A stretch of DNA of 64,000 nucleotides from Phytophthora colocasiae. Taxonomy: Eukaryota > Oomycota > Peronosporomycetes > Peronosporales > Peronosporaceae. This document shows positions 29,612 to 39,119 of the stretch, in pieces. The notes under the pieces are model-generated. The model saw only the letters and a list, made by a program, of their open reading frames with translations, was not told the DNA's origin and made no database searches. Made by a program: the position numbers and the translations under genes. Each line of letters starts with the position of its first letter. The first letter of the stretch is position 1. The stretch lies in the NCBI GenBank assembly GCA_018806915.1, contig JAGKQI010000100.1:2108001-2172000 (forward strand), read 5' to 3'.

Positions 29612-30556
29612 GATGCAGTCTCGCGTGTCGAGCTTGGACACGCGACGATGAGGACTGCTGCCCCCAGCGAGAAGGTTTCTCGCTGTAAGCTGCAAGATGA
29701 CAAGCCAAACCTTGTCATTCTGAACGTGATGTCGAAGAGAGTGAACTCTCTTCGTGCCCTAGTGGACTCGGGCGCGTCGAACAACTTTGTTCGACAGGGA
29801 AGTCTTCGAAGGTTTGACTTCGAAGAAGCCGACACGCCTCGCAGCGTGTTGGAGGTGCGGTTGGCAACAGGTGCCACCGCGAGGACTGAGAAGCGCGTAG
29901 TCCGTGTGCGCTTCTCTTACAAACGAAGGACGTTTGTAGAAGCTCTTATCGTCTTGGATCTAGACGATAAGTTCGACTTGGTATTAGGCATGCCGTGGCT
30001 TGCACGGCATGACCCGGTGATCAACTGGGAGAAGCGTACGCTCGTACGCTTCAACAACACATGCGCGACAGAGAGCGATGGCCCTGTCAGTGCTGCACCT
30101 GCACCAGGCGGTGCATGTGATTCCCCAGTTGAGGCAGCAGCGTCCGCCGCTGCCTCCGATCGCCGCCGGCGACCGCCAGCGACTCAGGGAGTCGTTGGGA
30201 GAAAATGTGTGTCGACTCAGAAATCTGAGCCGAAGGGTCGCGGTCACATGAGTGATGGTCAGGTGAATGTGAATCACCTGACGCGTAAACATCTGAATGA
30301 TGTTTGTCACATGAGTGATGGTCAGGTGAATGCGATTCACCTGAGAGAAGGTAAAATACCGGTATTACCGGTATCCTTGGAGGTAGTTCAAGCCTCCAAG
30401 GGTCGCACCGACGATGTCGCGTCAACTCTGGGAGTTGACGAAGCAAATAATATTCGGGGAACCGAAAGGCGTGCATCAGCTCTGGGAGCTGACGATATGT
30501 GTACAAGCGAACACTCGCTAGCGCAGGAAGCTAGCGGGAGCACGTCGACTCCGTGA
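29577..30556 (+). CDS. Protease region of element B pol (reached by -1 shift)
   Basis: In the -1 frame relative to gag. An aspartic protease of retropepsin type: VNSLRALVDSGASNNFVRQG near the start and FDLVLGMPWLARHDPVINW at its end. About 140 residues of Ser/Asp-rich linker follow, with a repeated unit MSDGQVN..HL (30248-30290 and 30311-30345), then TGA at 30554-30556. RT begins in a different frame shortly after, so a second frame change (+1, or one lost base) is needed between 30522 and 30553. Whether that is natural or damage is unclear. Confidence 0.75.
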
Positions 30557-33500
30557 GTCGACGATGCGGTTGCTTCATCCGCTCCGGGAGGATGGAGGCG
30601 CAGCGGTTCAGGGAACCGACTGCGCGGCAGGAGGTGCTGGCGGTTGCAAACGTCCAGCACCCGAACAACCTGCGTGCTCACGTGCAGCAGCGCTGCACGC
30701 GATGAGCGGCACTCAAGCAGGGCTTGATAGTGCGAGTCAGCGGAAGGAATCCGCTGACGATTGCGATAACGGCCCGTCCAAGGTGCGAAGCCTTGGACGT
30801 GGAGCACCTGGAGCCGGGCTCCATGGTAGACCTTCGCGGCGCAAGCTCAGGGAGCTGCGCGAGTCTCAGGCCGGGACTGAGACGGGTGTATCTGCAGTGC
30901 AGACACCGAGTGTCGAGACGTTGAACGTCTTGACACGTACTGGTACTGGGTTACAGTACCAGAGGATGCGGTTGGAGAATCCGCCGACGTGTGCGTCGGC
31001 GTTGACCGCACTTCCAACGATGAGTTGGAAGCGCTTCGCGCGGGACTTGAACGATGGACGCATCGAACAAATTTGCATTCTCTCGGGTATCGAGAGAGTG
31101 GATCGCGAAGCCGAAGCGCTGAAGCAGCTCGTCGTCGATGGGATCACTGAGGGTGATGACTCCCTCAGTGCGAAGACTAAGAAGCAGCGCTTCGAGGAGC
31201 AGAGTTGGGACTCGTTGAGGTCGAGTCCCTACTACGAAGTTCTGCGGGAGTACAAGGATGTACTCCCGGACGAGATTCCTTCGGAGCTTCCGAAGGATAA
31301 GGGCGTACAGCACGAGATTGATCTCGTGCCGGGCACGAAGTACTGTGTTACACGGCAGTGGCCACTGCCGCGTGAACAAGTGCAAGCGATCGACGACTTC
31401 TTTGAAAGTCGTCGTCTTGCAGGTCAAGTGCGGGAGTCAAAGTCCCCGCACAGTGCTCCAACGTTCTGTGTGAAGAAACCACAGGGCGGCTGGCGCATCG
31501 TTCATGCGTATAACAAGCTGAACGATGCGACGATACTGGCGCAGACGCCGATACCGCGAAAAGATGTTATCATCGATTCGATGGCCTTGAGCACTATCTT
31601 CAGTGCTCTAGATCTGCGTGATGGATTCTATCAGATCCTCATGCGTGAGAGGGACATCCCTCTCACAGCGGTAAGCACTCCAAGCGGTATGCTTTGGGAG
31701 TGGCTCGTCATGCCACAGGGGCTTAAGAACGCCCCTGCGACGTTCAATAGATGCGTGACACATCTATTGCGCTCGGTGCGCGACTTCGCACCGAGCTACT
31801 TCGACGACGTGTTCGTCCACAGCCGGGCTGTGAACGGGAAGACGGACATTGAGATGCACAAGGTGCATCTCCGGAAGCTGCTAGAGCTTATGAGGAAACA
31901 TAAGCTCTATGCGAACCTGAAGAGGTGTATCTTCGGGGCGAGCGAGATACCCGTGCTGGGGTGTCTCGTGGGGAAAGACGGCGTGCGCCCTGACCCAGAG
32001 AAGGTCAGAGTGATCAATGAATGGCCCACGCCATCCAATGTGAAGGAACTGAGGCAGTTCCTTGGGCTTGTCACGTACTTGTGCAAGTACGTGGACAACT
32101 ATGCGGGCAAGATTCGCCCGTTGTCACAGCTTCTTAAGAAAGAAGCTGAGTGGATTTGGACGACCGAGTGCGAGGAGGCATTCGGTGCAGTCAAGCAGGG
32201 CTTGACTGAAGCGCCGATCTTGGCCGTGGCGGACCAAGATCGTCCATTCCACGTAGTGTGCGATGCATCCGACTTTGCAATCGGATGTGCATTGATGCAA
32301 CACGATCACGAAGGGCGTGATCGTGTAGTCTACTATCAATCGCGTCAGCTGAAGCCAGCTGAGCGTAACTATCCCGTACATGACAAGGAGCTCCTTGCCA
32401 TGAAGTATGCACTCGCAAAGTTCCGAGTGTATCTACTTGGGAGTAGACCGTTCGTGGTCTATACAGACCACGCATCATTGCGTACGGCGATTAAGTCGCC
32501 GCACATCTCGCAACGTATGGCGAGATGGTTGTCCTTCTTCGCGGAGTACAACTTCCGGGTGGAGTACAAACCCGGAAGACTCAATGTAGTGGCCGACGCG
32601 TTATCGAGTCGACCTGACTATGCGGAGACGGTCGACGCCAACGCTGTTGGCGTCGTGAGGACAAGTGTGCCGTCGTCAACGTTGATTGACGACGTGAAGA
32701 ACGCGTATGCAAGAGATGCAGACGCGAAGGGGCTGCTGGAGTTCCTCGCAGCACCTTCCGACGTGGCACGTCGGAAGCTAACCCCTCATCTTCGAGCTCG
32801 TGTACACCGCTATCGTGTACACGAAGGCCTACTGTTGTACAGTGCAGTAGACGACAATGCGGATCGCATTGTCGTTCCGAATGATCATGACCTCCGGTTG
32901 AGGATCATGTTCGAGTATCACGATGCCCCCACGGCAGGGCATCCGGGTCGTGAGAAGACATACACTCTTCTCACGCGTGATTTCTACTGGCACCACCAGT
33001 ACAAGTGGGTGCGCAAGTACGTACGTGCTTGCGAGGTTTGTCAACGCGTGAAGCCTGCGCAGTTCTCGCAGGCTCCTCTTCAATCACTACCGACTCCGTC
33101 GGAGTGTTGGCAGTCCATGTCCATGGACTTTGTCTTCGGTCTTCCGCCTGACAGCAAGCGGAGGACGGGCATCGTTGTCTTTGTGGACAGATTCAGCAAG
33201 ATGGTTCATCTTGCTGCCGTCCCGGCTTCTGTTACAGCCGCGCAGACTGCGCGACTGTTTGTTGACATGGTGTTCAAACACCATGGCATGCCGCTCAACA
33301 TTGTGTCGGACCGTGATCCACGCTTCACAGCGCGGTTCTGGCAAGAAGTGTTTACACTTCTTGGTTCACAGTTATCAATGTCGACTGCGGAACATCCGCA
33401 GACGGACGGACAAACCGAACGTGTCAACCGCGTACTGGGTGACACGCTGAAGAGCTACGCTCACTCGTTCCCGCATTGGAGCGAGTGCTTGCCGATGGCA

Positions 33501-33665
33501 GAGTTTGCCATCAACAACTCGGTGCATGCCTCGACAGGTCATACACCGTTCTACGTGAACGCCATGAGGCATCCACGATTGCCGAGCATGCTCGGCGGGG
33601 TAGCTTCCTCCTTAAGTGGGGGGAGGATCTACGGTTGCGTCCGAACAACCGCAGAATGTAACTGA
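30522..33665 (+). CDS. RT-RNase H-integrase of element B pol
   Basis: The frame is open from 30522, with the first ATG at 30564. After a 150-residue linker, RT runs from about 31250: QWPLPREQVQAIDDFF, SALDLRDGFYQILMRERD, MPQGLKNAPATFNRCV and the catalytic SYFDDVFVHSR (YFDD rather than the usual YLDD/YVDD). RNase H: VVCDASDFAIGCALM, HDKELLAMKYAL, YTDHASLRT. Integrase zinc region: H..H..CEVCQ. The catalytic triad lies in SMDFVFGLPPD, IVSDRDPRF and TDGQTERVNRVL. The frame ends at 33663-33665 after a shift at the G6 run 33618-33623; the integrase tail continues in the next frame. Confidence 0.88.
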   Translation, partial: RRKLAGARRLRESTMRLLHPLREDGGAAVQGTDCAAGGAGGCKRPAPEQPACSRAAALHAMSGTQAGLDSASQRKESADDCDNGPSKVRSLGRGAPGAGLHGRPSRRKLRELRESQAGTETGVSAVQTPSVETLNVLTRTGTGLQYQRMRLENPPTCASALTALPTMSWKRFARDLNDGRIEQICILSGIERVDREAEALKQLVVDGITEGDDSLSAKTKKQRFEEQSWDSLRSSPYYEVLREYKDVLPDEIPSELPKDKGVQHEIDLVPGTKYCVTRQWPLPREQVQAIDDFFESRRLAGQVRESKSPHSAPTFCVKKPQGGWRIVHAYNKLNDATILAQTPIPRKDVIIDSMALSTIFSALDLRDGFYQILMRERDIPLTAVSTPSGMLWEWLVMPQGLKNAPATFNRCVTHLLRSVRDFAPSYFDDVFVHSRAVNGKTDIEMHKVHLRKLLELMRKHKLYANLKRCIFGASEIPVLGCLVGKDGVRPDPEKVRVINEWPTPSNVKELRQFLGLVTYLCKYVDNYAGKIRPLSQLLKKEAEWIWTTECEEAFGAVKQGLTEAPILAVADQDRPFHVVCDASDFAIGCALMQHDHEGRDRVVYYQSRQLKPAERNYPVHDKELLAMKYALAKFRVYLLGSRPFVVYTDHASLRTAIKSPHISQRMARWLSFFAEYNFRVEYKPGRLNVVADALSSRPDYAETVDANAVGVVRTSVPSSTLIDDVKNAYARDADAKGLLEFLAAPSDVARRKLTPHLRARVHRYRVHEGLLLYSAVDDNADRIVVPNDHDLRLRIMFEYHDAPTAGHPGREKTYTLLTRDFYWHHQYKWVRKYVRACEVCQRVKPAQFSQAPLQSLPTPSECWQSMSMDFVFGLPPDSKRRTGIVVFVDRFSKMVHLAAVPASVTAAQTARLFVDMVFKHHGMPLNIVSDRDPRFTARFWQEVFTLLGSQLSMSTAEHPQTDGQTERVNRVLGDTLKSYAHSFPHWSECLPMAEFAINNSVHASTGHTPFYVNAMRHPRLPSMLGGVASSLSGGRIYGCVRTTAECN

Positions 33666-34653
33666 TAGCAGCATACAATCAGCTGCGGTGACACGTGCGA
33701 CGTCTCGTTCGAGCAGGAACGAGCGCGCGATGTCTGTGCCGGGCACAGACATGAGAGATGATAGCGAGCAGGCAGGGCCTGCTGCTGACAAGGGCGACAA
33801 GCTGAAAGGATTCAGCTCGGGTGCGCTAGACTTTGTCCAGCGAAGACAAGCCGTCATACGGTTTGTCCAAGATGCTATCGCAGCTTCTGTCGATCGACAG
33901 AAGCTGAACGCTGATACTGTTGGTAGAGGCAACACAAATGAATTCGAAAAGGGTTCATTAGTTTTGTTAGCTACACAAAACCTACCTAGACATGCAGTGT
34001 CTGACTTTGGAGCAAGCAAGCTTGCTCCAAGATTCATTGGGCCGTTCAAAGTACTTGAACGGCACGGCAACGCGTACCGGCTGGACATACCGTCCAGCAT
34101 GAGGCTCCACCCGACCTTCTACGTCGGGCGGTTGAAGCCGTACGTGCAGCACGGACTACCTAGGGTTGGTAGTCCGACTGAGGAGTGCGAGAGGCCTGAA
34201 AGGCCTTCTCGAGACCGTCGACACGGTCGACCAACCGGCTCACTCTCGTCCCAAGACCGGACGAGAGGTTCGAGGCAGTCTGAGCTGCCTCACAGACCTC
34301 AGCACGGAGGACACGAACCTCCTACTTCAGAGCCGCTATCTCAGCGCTCTGTGTCTGCTCCAGCGCAGCAACTCGATCGTGCAGGGCACGATCGTCATGG
34401 TCATAGCGTTGACCATACGGAGGGAGTGTTCCCGCCCCCTCCGCCGCCGTTGCGCGACGCGCGTGGAGCGATCCGCTGGATTGTTGAGCGGATCGTGGCT
34501 CATAAGAGAACGAACTCTCAAGGGGTTCGTTTTCGTATTCGTTGGAGAGGATTTCCTCCCCATCGAGATACATGGGAGCCGCGGAACGTCCTGATGGAGG
34601 ACGTTCCGGAAATGGTGAGGGCGTACGAAGCCCACCATAACTTGCAGGATTAA
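33616..34653 (+). CDS. Integrase C-terminus with GPY/F module and chromodomain, element B
   Basis: Continues the integrase in the frame one step away from the upstream ORF; the two meet at GGGGGG (33618-33623). The GPY/F module reads KLAPRFIGPFKVLERHGNAY, ending HPTFYVGRLKPYV. A disordered Arg/His/Ser-rich linker follows. The chromodomain occupies the last 60 residues: IRWIVERIVAHKRT, FRIRWRGFPPHRDTWEP, then a C-terminal helix. Chromodomains of such integrases bind methylated histone H3 and steer insertion to heterochromatin. Its last 330 bases overlap the antisense ORF. Confidence 0.85.
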   Translation: MGGGSTVASEQPQNVTDSSIQSAAVTRATSRSSRNERAMSVPGTDMRDDSEQAGPAADKGDKLKGFSSGALDFVQRRQAVIRFVQDAIAASVDRQKLNADTVGRGNTNEFEKGSLVLLATQNLPRHAVSDFGASKLAPRFIGPFKVLERHGNAYRLDIPSSMRLHPTFYVGRLKPYVQHGLPRVGSPTEECERPERPSRDRRHGRPTGSLSSQDRTRGSRQSELPHRPQHGGHEPPTSEPLSQRSVSAPAQQLDRAGHDRHGHSVDHTEGVFPPPPPPLRDARGAIRWIVERIVAHKRTNSQGVRFRIRWRGFPPHRDTWEPRNVLMEDVPEMVRAYEAHHNLQD

Positions 34654-35708
34654 GCCCTGCACGAGGAGTGCTGCGGTCAGCCACAGCACTCGGAGCTTCG
34701 CGTGGCACAATACGACCACGGAGCTTCTTGATGTGATCGGGTACACGGACGACCGTGTACCCCAGAAGATCACTTTCAGTGAGGCGTGTTGCCAAGGGTT
34801 GGCAACACGGACAGGATGTGCCAAAGGGAACGGCACATGGGATCCCCGCTTCCATGGACTGATCATGGAGGCGTTCACACTTACCACGCGTAGTGTAAGT
34901 GTAGTAGCGATCGCGAGCCGCAGCAACGCGCTCGCGATATGCCTTCGGGCCTTTGTTGAAGTTTTCAACAAAGGCGTTCCACGACTGACAAAGTGCCTGC
35001 CACTCTGGCACTTTGCTCTTGCGCGAAGTCTTCTTCGCTGCATAATATCGGAGCTCGTGGAAGAGCCCGATATAGTAGTCGCGTCTTTGAGTCTCGGACT
35101 CAAAGACAACCTTAGCGGCGACGTCGTCGTCGTTGATACTGTTGCATGAGTACAACAGTATCGGGTTCGGTGGTGAACTAGCACCGAACCGGTCATGGAT
35201 TTCTGCCTCAGTAGGCATCCATGGTGTGCGCACTGGCGGATCAGTGCGCGGGGCAGTGAGCGCCCTCGACATGGGGGACGCTTCATCATCACTGCGCGGA
35301 CGCTTCGAGCTTGAAGCGTCCGAGGCCTCATCACGAGGTCGTCGAGATCCGACGGGTGGAGTCTGACGTGTCTTCAGACGAAGACACGGGAGCGGGAGCC
35401 TTGACATCAACCTCCCCCTCCTCGACATCCTCCTCGTAGTCGAGGATGTCTTCGTAGTCCTCTCCAAAGAGTTCTTTGATAGGGACAGCAGGATTCTTAA
35501 TCTCTGCTAGAGAAGAAGACTTCTTCTTCTTCTCATGCTTCTCCTTATGGAGAGCATGGTACTTGGTGACAGAGAGCTTCTCTGTCGGACCGCTGGAAGC
35601 AGCAGTGCTAGTGGGCACTGCTGAGGTCGTTGTTCCTGCTGCAGAGGCAGCAGGTGAGGCTTGCGCGTCCGCAGTAGCGGACGGAGACGTGGGCGTTGGC
35701 GAGTCCAT
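34322..35708 (-). CDS. Antisense ORF of element B (two overlapping frames)
   Basis: Opposite in strand to gag-pol, between the chromodomain and the 3' LTR. The first frame (35708-35331, 125 aa) starts MDSPTPTSPSATADAQ, has a KEKHEKKKK stretch and an acidic tail. The second (35467-34322) holds most of the protein, with helix-rich YYIGLFHELRYYAAKKTS, WQALCQSWNAFVENFNKG, RERVAAARDRYYTYTTRGKC and a CPCC cluster. One base shift separates them around 35340-35390. I know no family for it. Extra antisense ORFs are known in some plant gypsy elements, so an accessory protein is plausible. It overlaps the sense chromodomain ORF at 34322-34653. Confidence 0.55.
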
Positions 35709-35809
35709 TGCGAAATGAACTCGGATTTATCTCGGGAACTTGACGGTCTTGTCAAGTTCTGTTGATTGACGTATCGAGACCGATACGTCGAATCTTAACG
35801 GGGGGATGG

Positions 35810-36269
35810 TGTAACGGGGTTACACGTACAAGTGGTTGTACCACTTGCAACTCTAACAGTTAGGATAACTGTTAGAGATTGGATATGGGCCTCAGACCTT
35901 GGTGTGCTGTACACACCAATGGATACATGGGCGAACCACATTATTGGGTGGTTCGTGTGCATTTGTGCATATTATTGGTAGAAAGTAACGGATTTCTACC
36001 AATCACTGAGCAGAGTTTCTGCCAACCACACGTTGGCAGACCCTTTAGAAATAGATAACAAACAGTTTTAGGAGGTCCATAGTTGGCTTATGCCAAATTC
36101 AATAACAGTTCTCATTTTACGGTATTTTGCAGTTTAATTTAGTTATATTTGATTTAATTATACTTATTTAAATAAGTATACTTAAATTAAGTCTATTCTA
36201 ATTGCACGCTTCCTCATATACCTAAGCGCGCGTGTACGCCACCTAATAGGTCTAGGTAGACCCATTACA
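35810..36269 (+). repeat. 3' LTR of element B
   Basis: 460 bp, identical to 28096-28555 except for three substitutions. One of them breaks a base pair of the first hairpin. Preceded by the G-rich purine tract at 35800-35809 and followed by TTGGG. Confidence 0.93.
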
Positions 36270-37424
36270 TTGGGGATCTGGTCCCTTTCTTTACGATGCT
36301 TGCCGCTTCCTATAGCGGGGGTCTTGATGGGTTGAGAGTCGACGGGATCGTCCAGCCAAGCAGCCAATTCCTTCCGATCCGTAATAAGCACTTAAAGGAT
36401 AGATCACTAGATAGGGTAAAACTGGCCAATATATTATCCAGTTATAACCTCTATACTAGATCTCGTCTCCTTACCTTCTTGATGCTGGTGGGCCAATGTA
36501 ATTCCCGGTTCCAGTCTTGGACGAAGGCACCTTGTGAGGTCCAGAGCAAATTCGATTCTCCTTATGGTTATTCCTATGTCTACTAGTCCCATCCTCATCT
36601 GCTATCCTACGATCACCTGACATCCGGCTACACAGCTGCTCCTCCGATCTTCGATCTCGATCTCACCTAACCCTTGATCGCGATCTCGATCACCGATCTC
36701 GGTCATCGATCTCGATCTCGGTCATCGATCTCGATCATCGATCTCGATCTCGATTGGCAGTCTTGATCAGCTGCTCTGAACAGTAGTCTTGACCGTAGCC
36801 TTGATCGGCCAGCTTGAACAATGATCCTGATCGGCAATCTTCTCACTTGATCTCGTATCTCCGCGTCACCGACATTTAAGATCGCGATCTCCCTGTACTT
36901 GAGCATCGCTCCCCCGCGCGACTGATGCTGCCGCCATCGTTCGAACCAGAAATCACCTCTTGGGATGACCTCTGCATGACTGCTTCCTTGTGTGCTCTTC
37001 GAATCTCCTTCGGCTTAACACGGTGTGTAGCGTCACTGATCTTGTGCAATTCACACTGATCGTTGGATATCGGCCCCTTCTTCGACGGCATCTCACGATC
37101 AGGTCGTTGTCGATCCACAGCAGATCGTGCCTGTCCTGATCTGCCGCTGCTTTGGTCTCCTTCTCCCCGGTGCTGAGCCACTACGTGAGACCTTACAGCG
37201 GGGCCCTCTGATCGCTTAGTCTCACTCGACCAAGACGCCATCCATCATCCACTTGCGGAGAGATCAAGACGATTACCGATCCGGGTCCATTCGTCAGCCA
37301 TCGTTCGCGCAATCTGGGGTCATCAACTGACATCTTGCTACGCCAGAGGCCCCTGTCGCTTGATCCGACTCTCCCTGGGCCTGACGTTGCCTTTTCTCGG
37401 ATTTCTTATTCGCGATTCACCACA
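36270..37424. other. Right inner part of the copia element, no recognisable genes
   Basis: Holds a minus-strand 121-codon Ser/Arg-rich ORF (37241-36876) and a 69-codon ORF (36391-36182, KELAAWLDDPVDSQP). I recognise neither. A GATCTC/GATCAT-type simple repeat lies near 36650-36757. No pol domain is visible, so the copia interior is mostly missing. Confidence 0.4.
36650..36757. repeat. GATCTC/GATCAT-type simple repeat
   Basis: About 108 bp made of imperfect 6-bp units (gatctc, gatcat, gatcac, ggtcat) in irregular order. No coding feature. Confidence 0.8.
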
Positions 37425-37748
37425 GGTTCAGTGGCTACTGAGCCAACAGATTTGTATTTGAGTTAATTAAGGCTATAGTTTAGCTAAGGTTAATCAAGTG
37501 ACGATACAGTCTGTGGTCAGTTGACAAGTACGTAGCCAAGCTGTGATTGGTTAGTACCGTCTCTCTGGAGAGATGCGCCATTTGTGCGATGAGGAACCGG
37601 AGGCAAGAAAAGAGGATTCATTCCTCTCACAACCGCTTTTGCTTCGGACTGAGCACGTTCGTAAGGATAGCATAAGTTAGCGGTAGAGAGAGATAAAATC
37701 AATAAAGACAGTTGATTAAAGACATTCTCTGAGCGTTTATTCACTTTA
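37425..37748 (+). repeat. Right terminal repeat of the copia element
   Basis: 324 bp matching 25980-26304. It abuts directly on the broken 3' end of the Pro/Tyr-rich relic at 37754, so it likely interrupted that gene. Confidence 0.85.
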
Positions 37749-37753
37749 ACAAC

Positions 37754-38895
37754 CATGAGCGTCGAGGAGTCGGGAACTGCTGAGCGTTCAGGTACTGCTA
37801 GAACTGCGGAGTGAACGCAGACTGCGGCCCGAAGTCCATCAGGAACTGCACGAACTGCGGGGTGAAGGCTCCCTGCAGTCCGTAGACGTTCAGGAAATGC
37901 ATGAACTGCTGCATCCGCCGGGTATTCTGCGGGTGCCGAGCGTACAGGTGACCTGGAGAATGGTACGGTGGAGTGTGGCACGGCGGAGTCTGGTACGGTG
38001 GAATCTGGTACGGCGGAGTGTGGTACAGCGGAGTCTGGTACGGTGGAGTCTGGTATGGCGGATTGTGTAACCTGGACTCTGGTACGGCGGAGTGTGGTAC
38101 GGCGGAGTCTGGTACGGTGGAATCTGGTACGGCGGAGTGTGGTACAGCGGAGTCTGGTACGGTGGAGTCTGGTATGGCGGATTGTGTAACCTGGACTCTG
38201 GTACGGCGGAGTGTGGTAACCTGGAGAATGGTACGGCGGAGTGTGGTAACCTTGAGACCCAGAATCACTGCTTGCCCAGCGCCGGGGTGGTGCCTGTGGG
38301 CTTGTAGGACGCTCAAATGCTGGGGGATTGTTAGTAGGAACTGGGAGCTGTAATAGAGGGGAGGGGACGGGCTAGCAGGAGCGGGCGGGGGTGGGACTGG
38401 AAATGGAGGTGGGTTCGGATGATCTTGTAAAACTGGGACCATCGGGTTTGGAATTCTGCCCGGAGTTACTATCCCTGATACTGGATCGGGGAACGCGTAT
38501 CGAATGGCGCAGATAACGTCGTGCACTAATGACAAGTTTTTCTGGTTGACGAAGAATGTTTCTGTGGTCCGGCCTTGATTATCGTTCACCACAGGCTTCG
38601 AGAGTCCAAGCACCGTCAGCTTCGCCTTTAACAGCAATTCTGCTTCAAATAGATCGCCAACTAGCATCTCTAATCCGTACAGGAACGTCACCACCCCGCC
38701 CTTGGATCGAAGCATTCCCGAAGCCAAGTTATGAGTGGTGTCATACCCGCCTCCGGCTTGCTGAGCAAGCAAGCCAGAGAGCTTGGGTGCAAAGGCTCTG
38801 GCTTGCTTGCTCGCAACCAGAGGCCTCACGTCGCTGCTACCGTTGCCTTCAAGGCCAACAGCAGCAGTGACGATGCATTTAGTAGCAATGAACAT
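37754..38895 (-). pseudogene. Pro/Tyr-rich repeat protein relic (PPYQTP repeats)
   Basis: From a possible Met at 38895 (MFIATKCIVTAAVGLEGN) an open frame runs through GGVVTFLYGLEMLVGDLFEA and a proline-rich stretch. A region built on (HTPPYQTPPYQ)-type repeats follows, 15-bp units in a higher-order block of about 120 bp (37968-38260). The repeat reading shifts frame at a lost C in both ggttacacaatcc units, and TAG at 37798-37800 interrupts a final AFTPQF repeat. The AG of a TCTATTACAG near 38352 could be a splice acceptor that removes one shift. I recognise no family. The copia repeat truncates its 3' end. Confidence 0.45.
37968..38260. repeat. 15-bp minisatellite in the Pro/Tyr relic
   Basis: Plus-strand units like ggtacggcggagtct repeat with variation. 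A block of about 120 bp, ending gattgtgtaacctggactct, is present twice. It encodes the PPYQTP repeats on the minus strand. Confidence 0.85.
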
Positions 38896-39119
38896 GCATA
38901 TAAGAGAAAAGAAAAGCAAAAGAAACAGAAAAAAGAAGAAAACAAAAAGATACGAGGGTAGGGATACAAAAACAAGTAGATAAGAAGAAAGCCCCTGTGC
39001 TCGCCTAGGAGCAAATGGAGGCATGCATTTCGAAGTAGGAATTCACTCTTAAATATATTAACTACCCCCCACATCGAGACCAACACCAAGCGACCTACAC
39101 TCTCAACGACCTACACTCT

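Larger units (their letters stand above)
28096..36269 (+). mobile_element. Chromodomain Ty3/gypsy retrotransposon B (complete, nested)
   Basis: 460-bp LTRs at 28096-28555 and 35810-36269 (TGTAA...TTACA; three substitutions) with the 5-bp target duplication TTGGG on both sides. Internal order: PBS, gag, protease, RT-RNase H-integrase, integrase tail plus chromodomain, an antisense ORF, G-rich purine tract (35800-35809), LTR. The chromodomain places it among chromoviruses. Its sequence is unique in the window for dense short inverted repeats (see the separate entry). It inserted into the older copia element. Confidence 0.93.
28096..36269. other. Dense tiling of short perfect hairpins across element B
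   Basis: Checked by hand, arm length in brackets: 28113-28135 (9), 28137-28163 (12), 28185-28205 (8), 28218-28241 (8), 28260-28289 (11), 28304-28326 (9), 28598-28621 (10), 29584-29611 (9), 29621-29645 (9), 29665-29685 (9), 29697-29718 (8), 29733-29754 (10), 29945-29971 (10), 30031-30052 (10), 30258-30282 (8), 30375-30401 (9), 30420-30440 (9), 31745-31769 (9), 31771-31796 (10), 32300-32326 (11), 32755-32777 (11), 35298-35321 (9), 35768-35789 (9). Many more are visible. Loops are 1-10 nt. They occur in LTR, sense and antisense coding DNA. Neighbouring genes and elements A and C lack the pattern. Confidence 0.92.
25980..37748 (+). mobile_element. Decayed copia-type LTR retrotransposon, split by element B
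   Basis: Direct repeats 25980-26304 and 37425-37748 (about 97% alike) flank gag-protease remains of copia type (26318-27900), then the nested element B, then 1.15 kb of unrecognised DNA. No copia integrase, RT or RNase H is present, so the element was already deleted or non-autonomous. The exact LTR ends and the target duplication could not be fixed. Confidence 0.7.

Noticed and set aside
34733..35149. Plus-strand ORF between the chromodomain and 3' LTR of element B
   Set aside because: The minus-strand reading is longer and more protein-like; this frame is its complement.
28096..36269. CRISPR-like array
   Set aside because: The many short inverted repeats differ in sequence and spacing; there is no repeated unit with spacers, and the host is a eukaryote.
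37968..38353. Plus-strand repetitive ORFs (Gly/Ser/Glu/Trp repeats)
   Set aside because: Complement of the PPYQTP minisatellite, open only because of the repeat.
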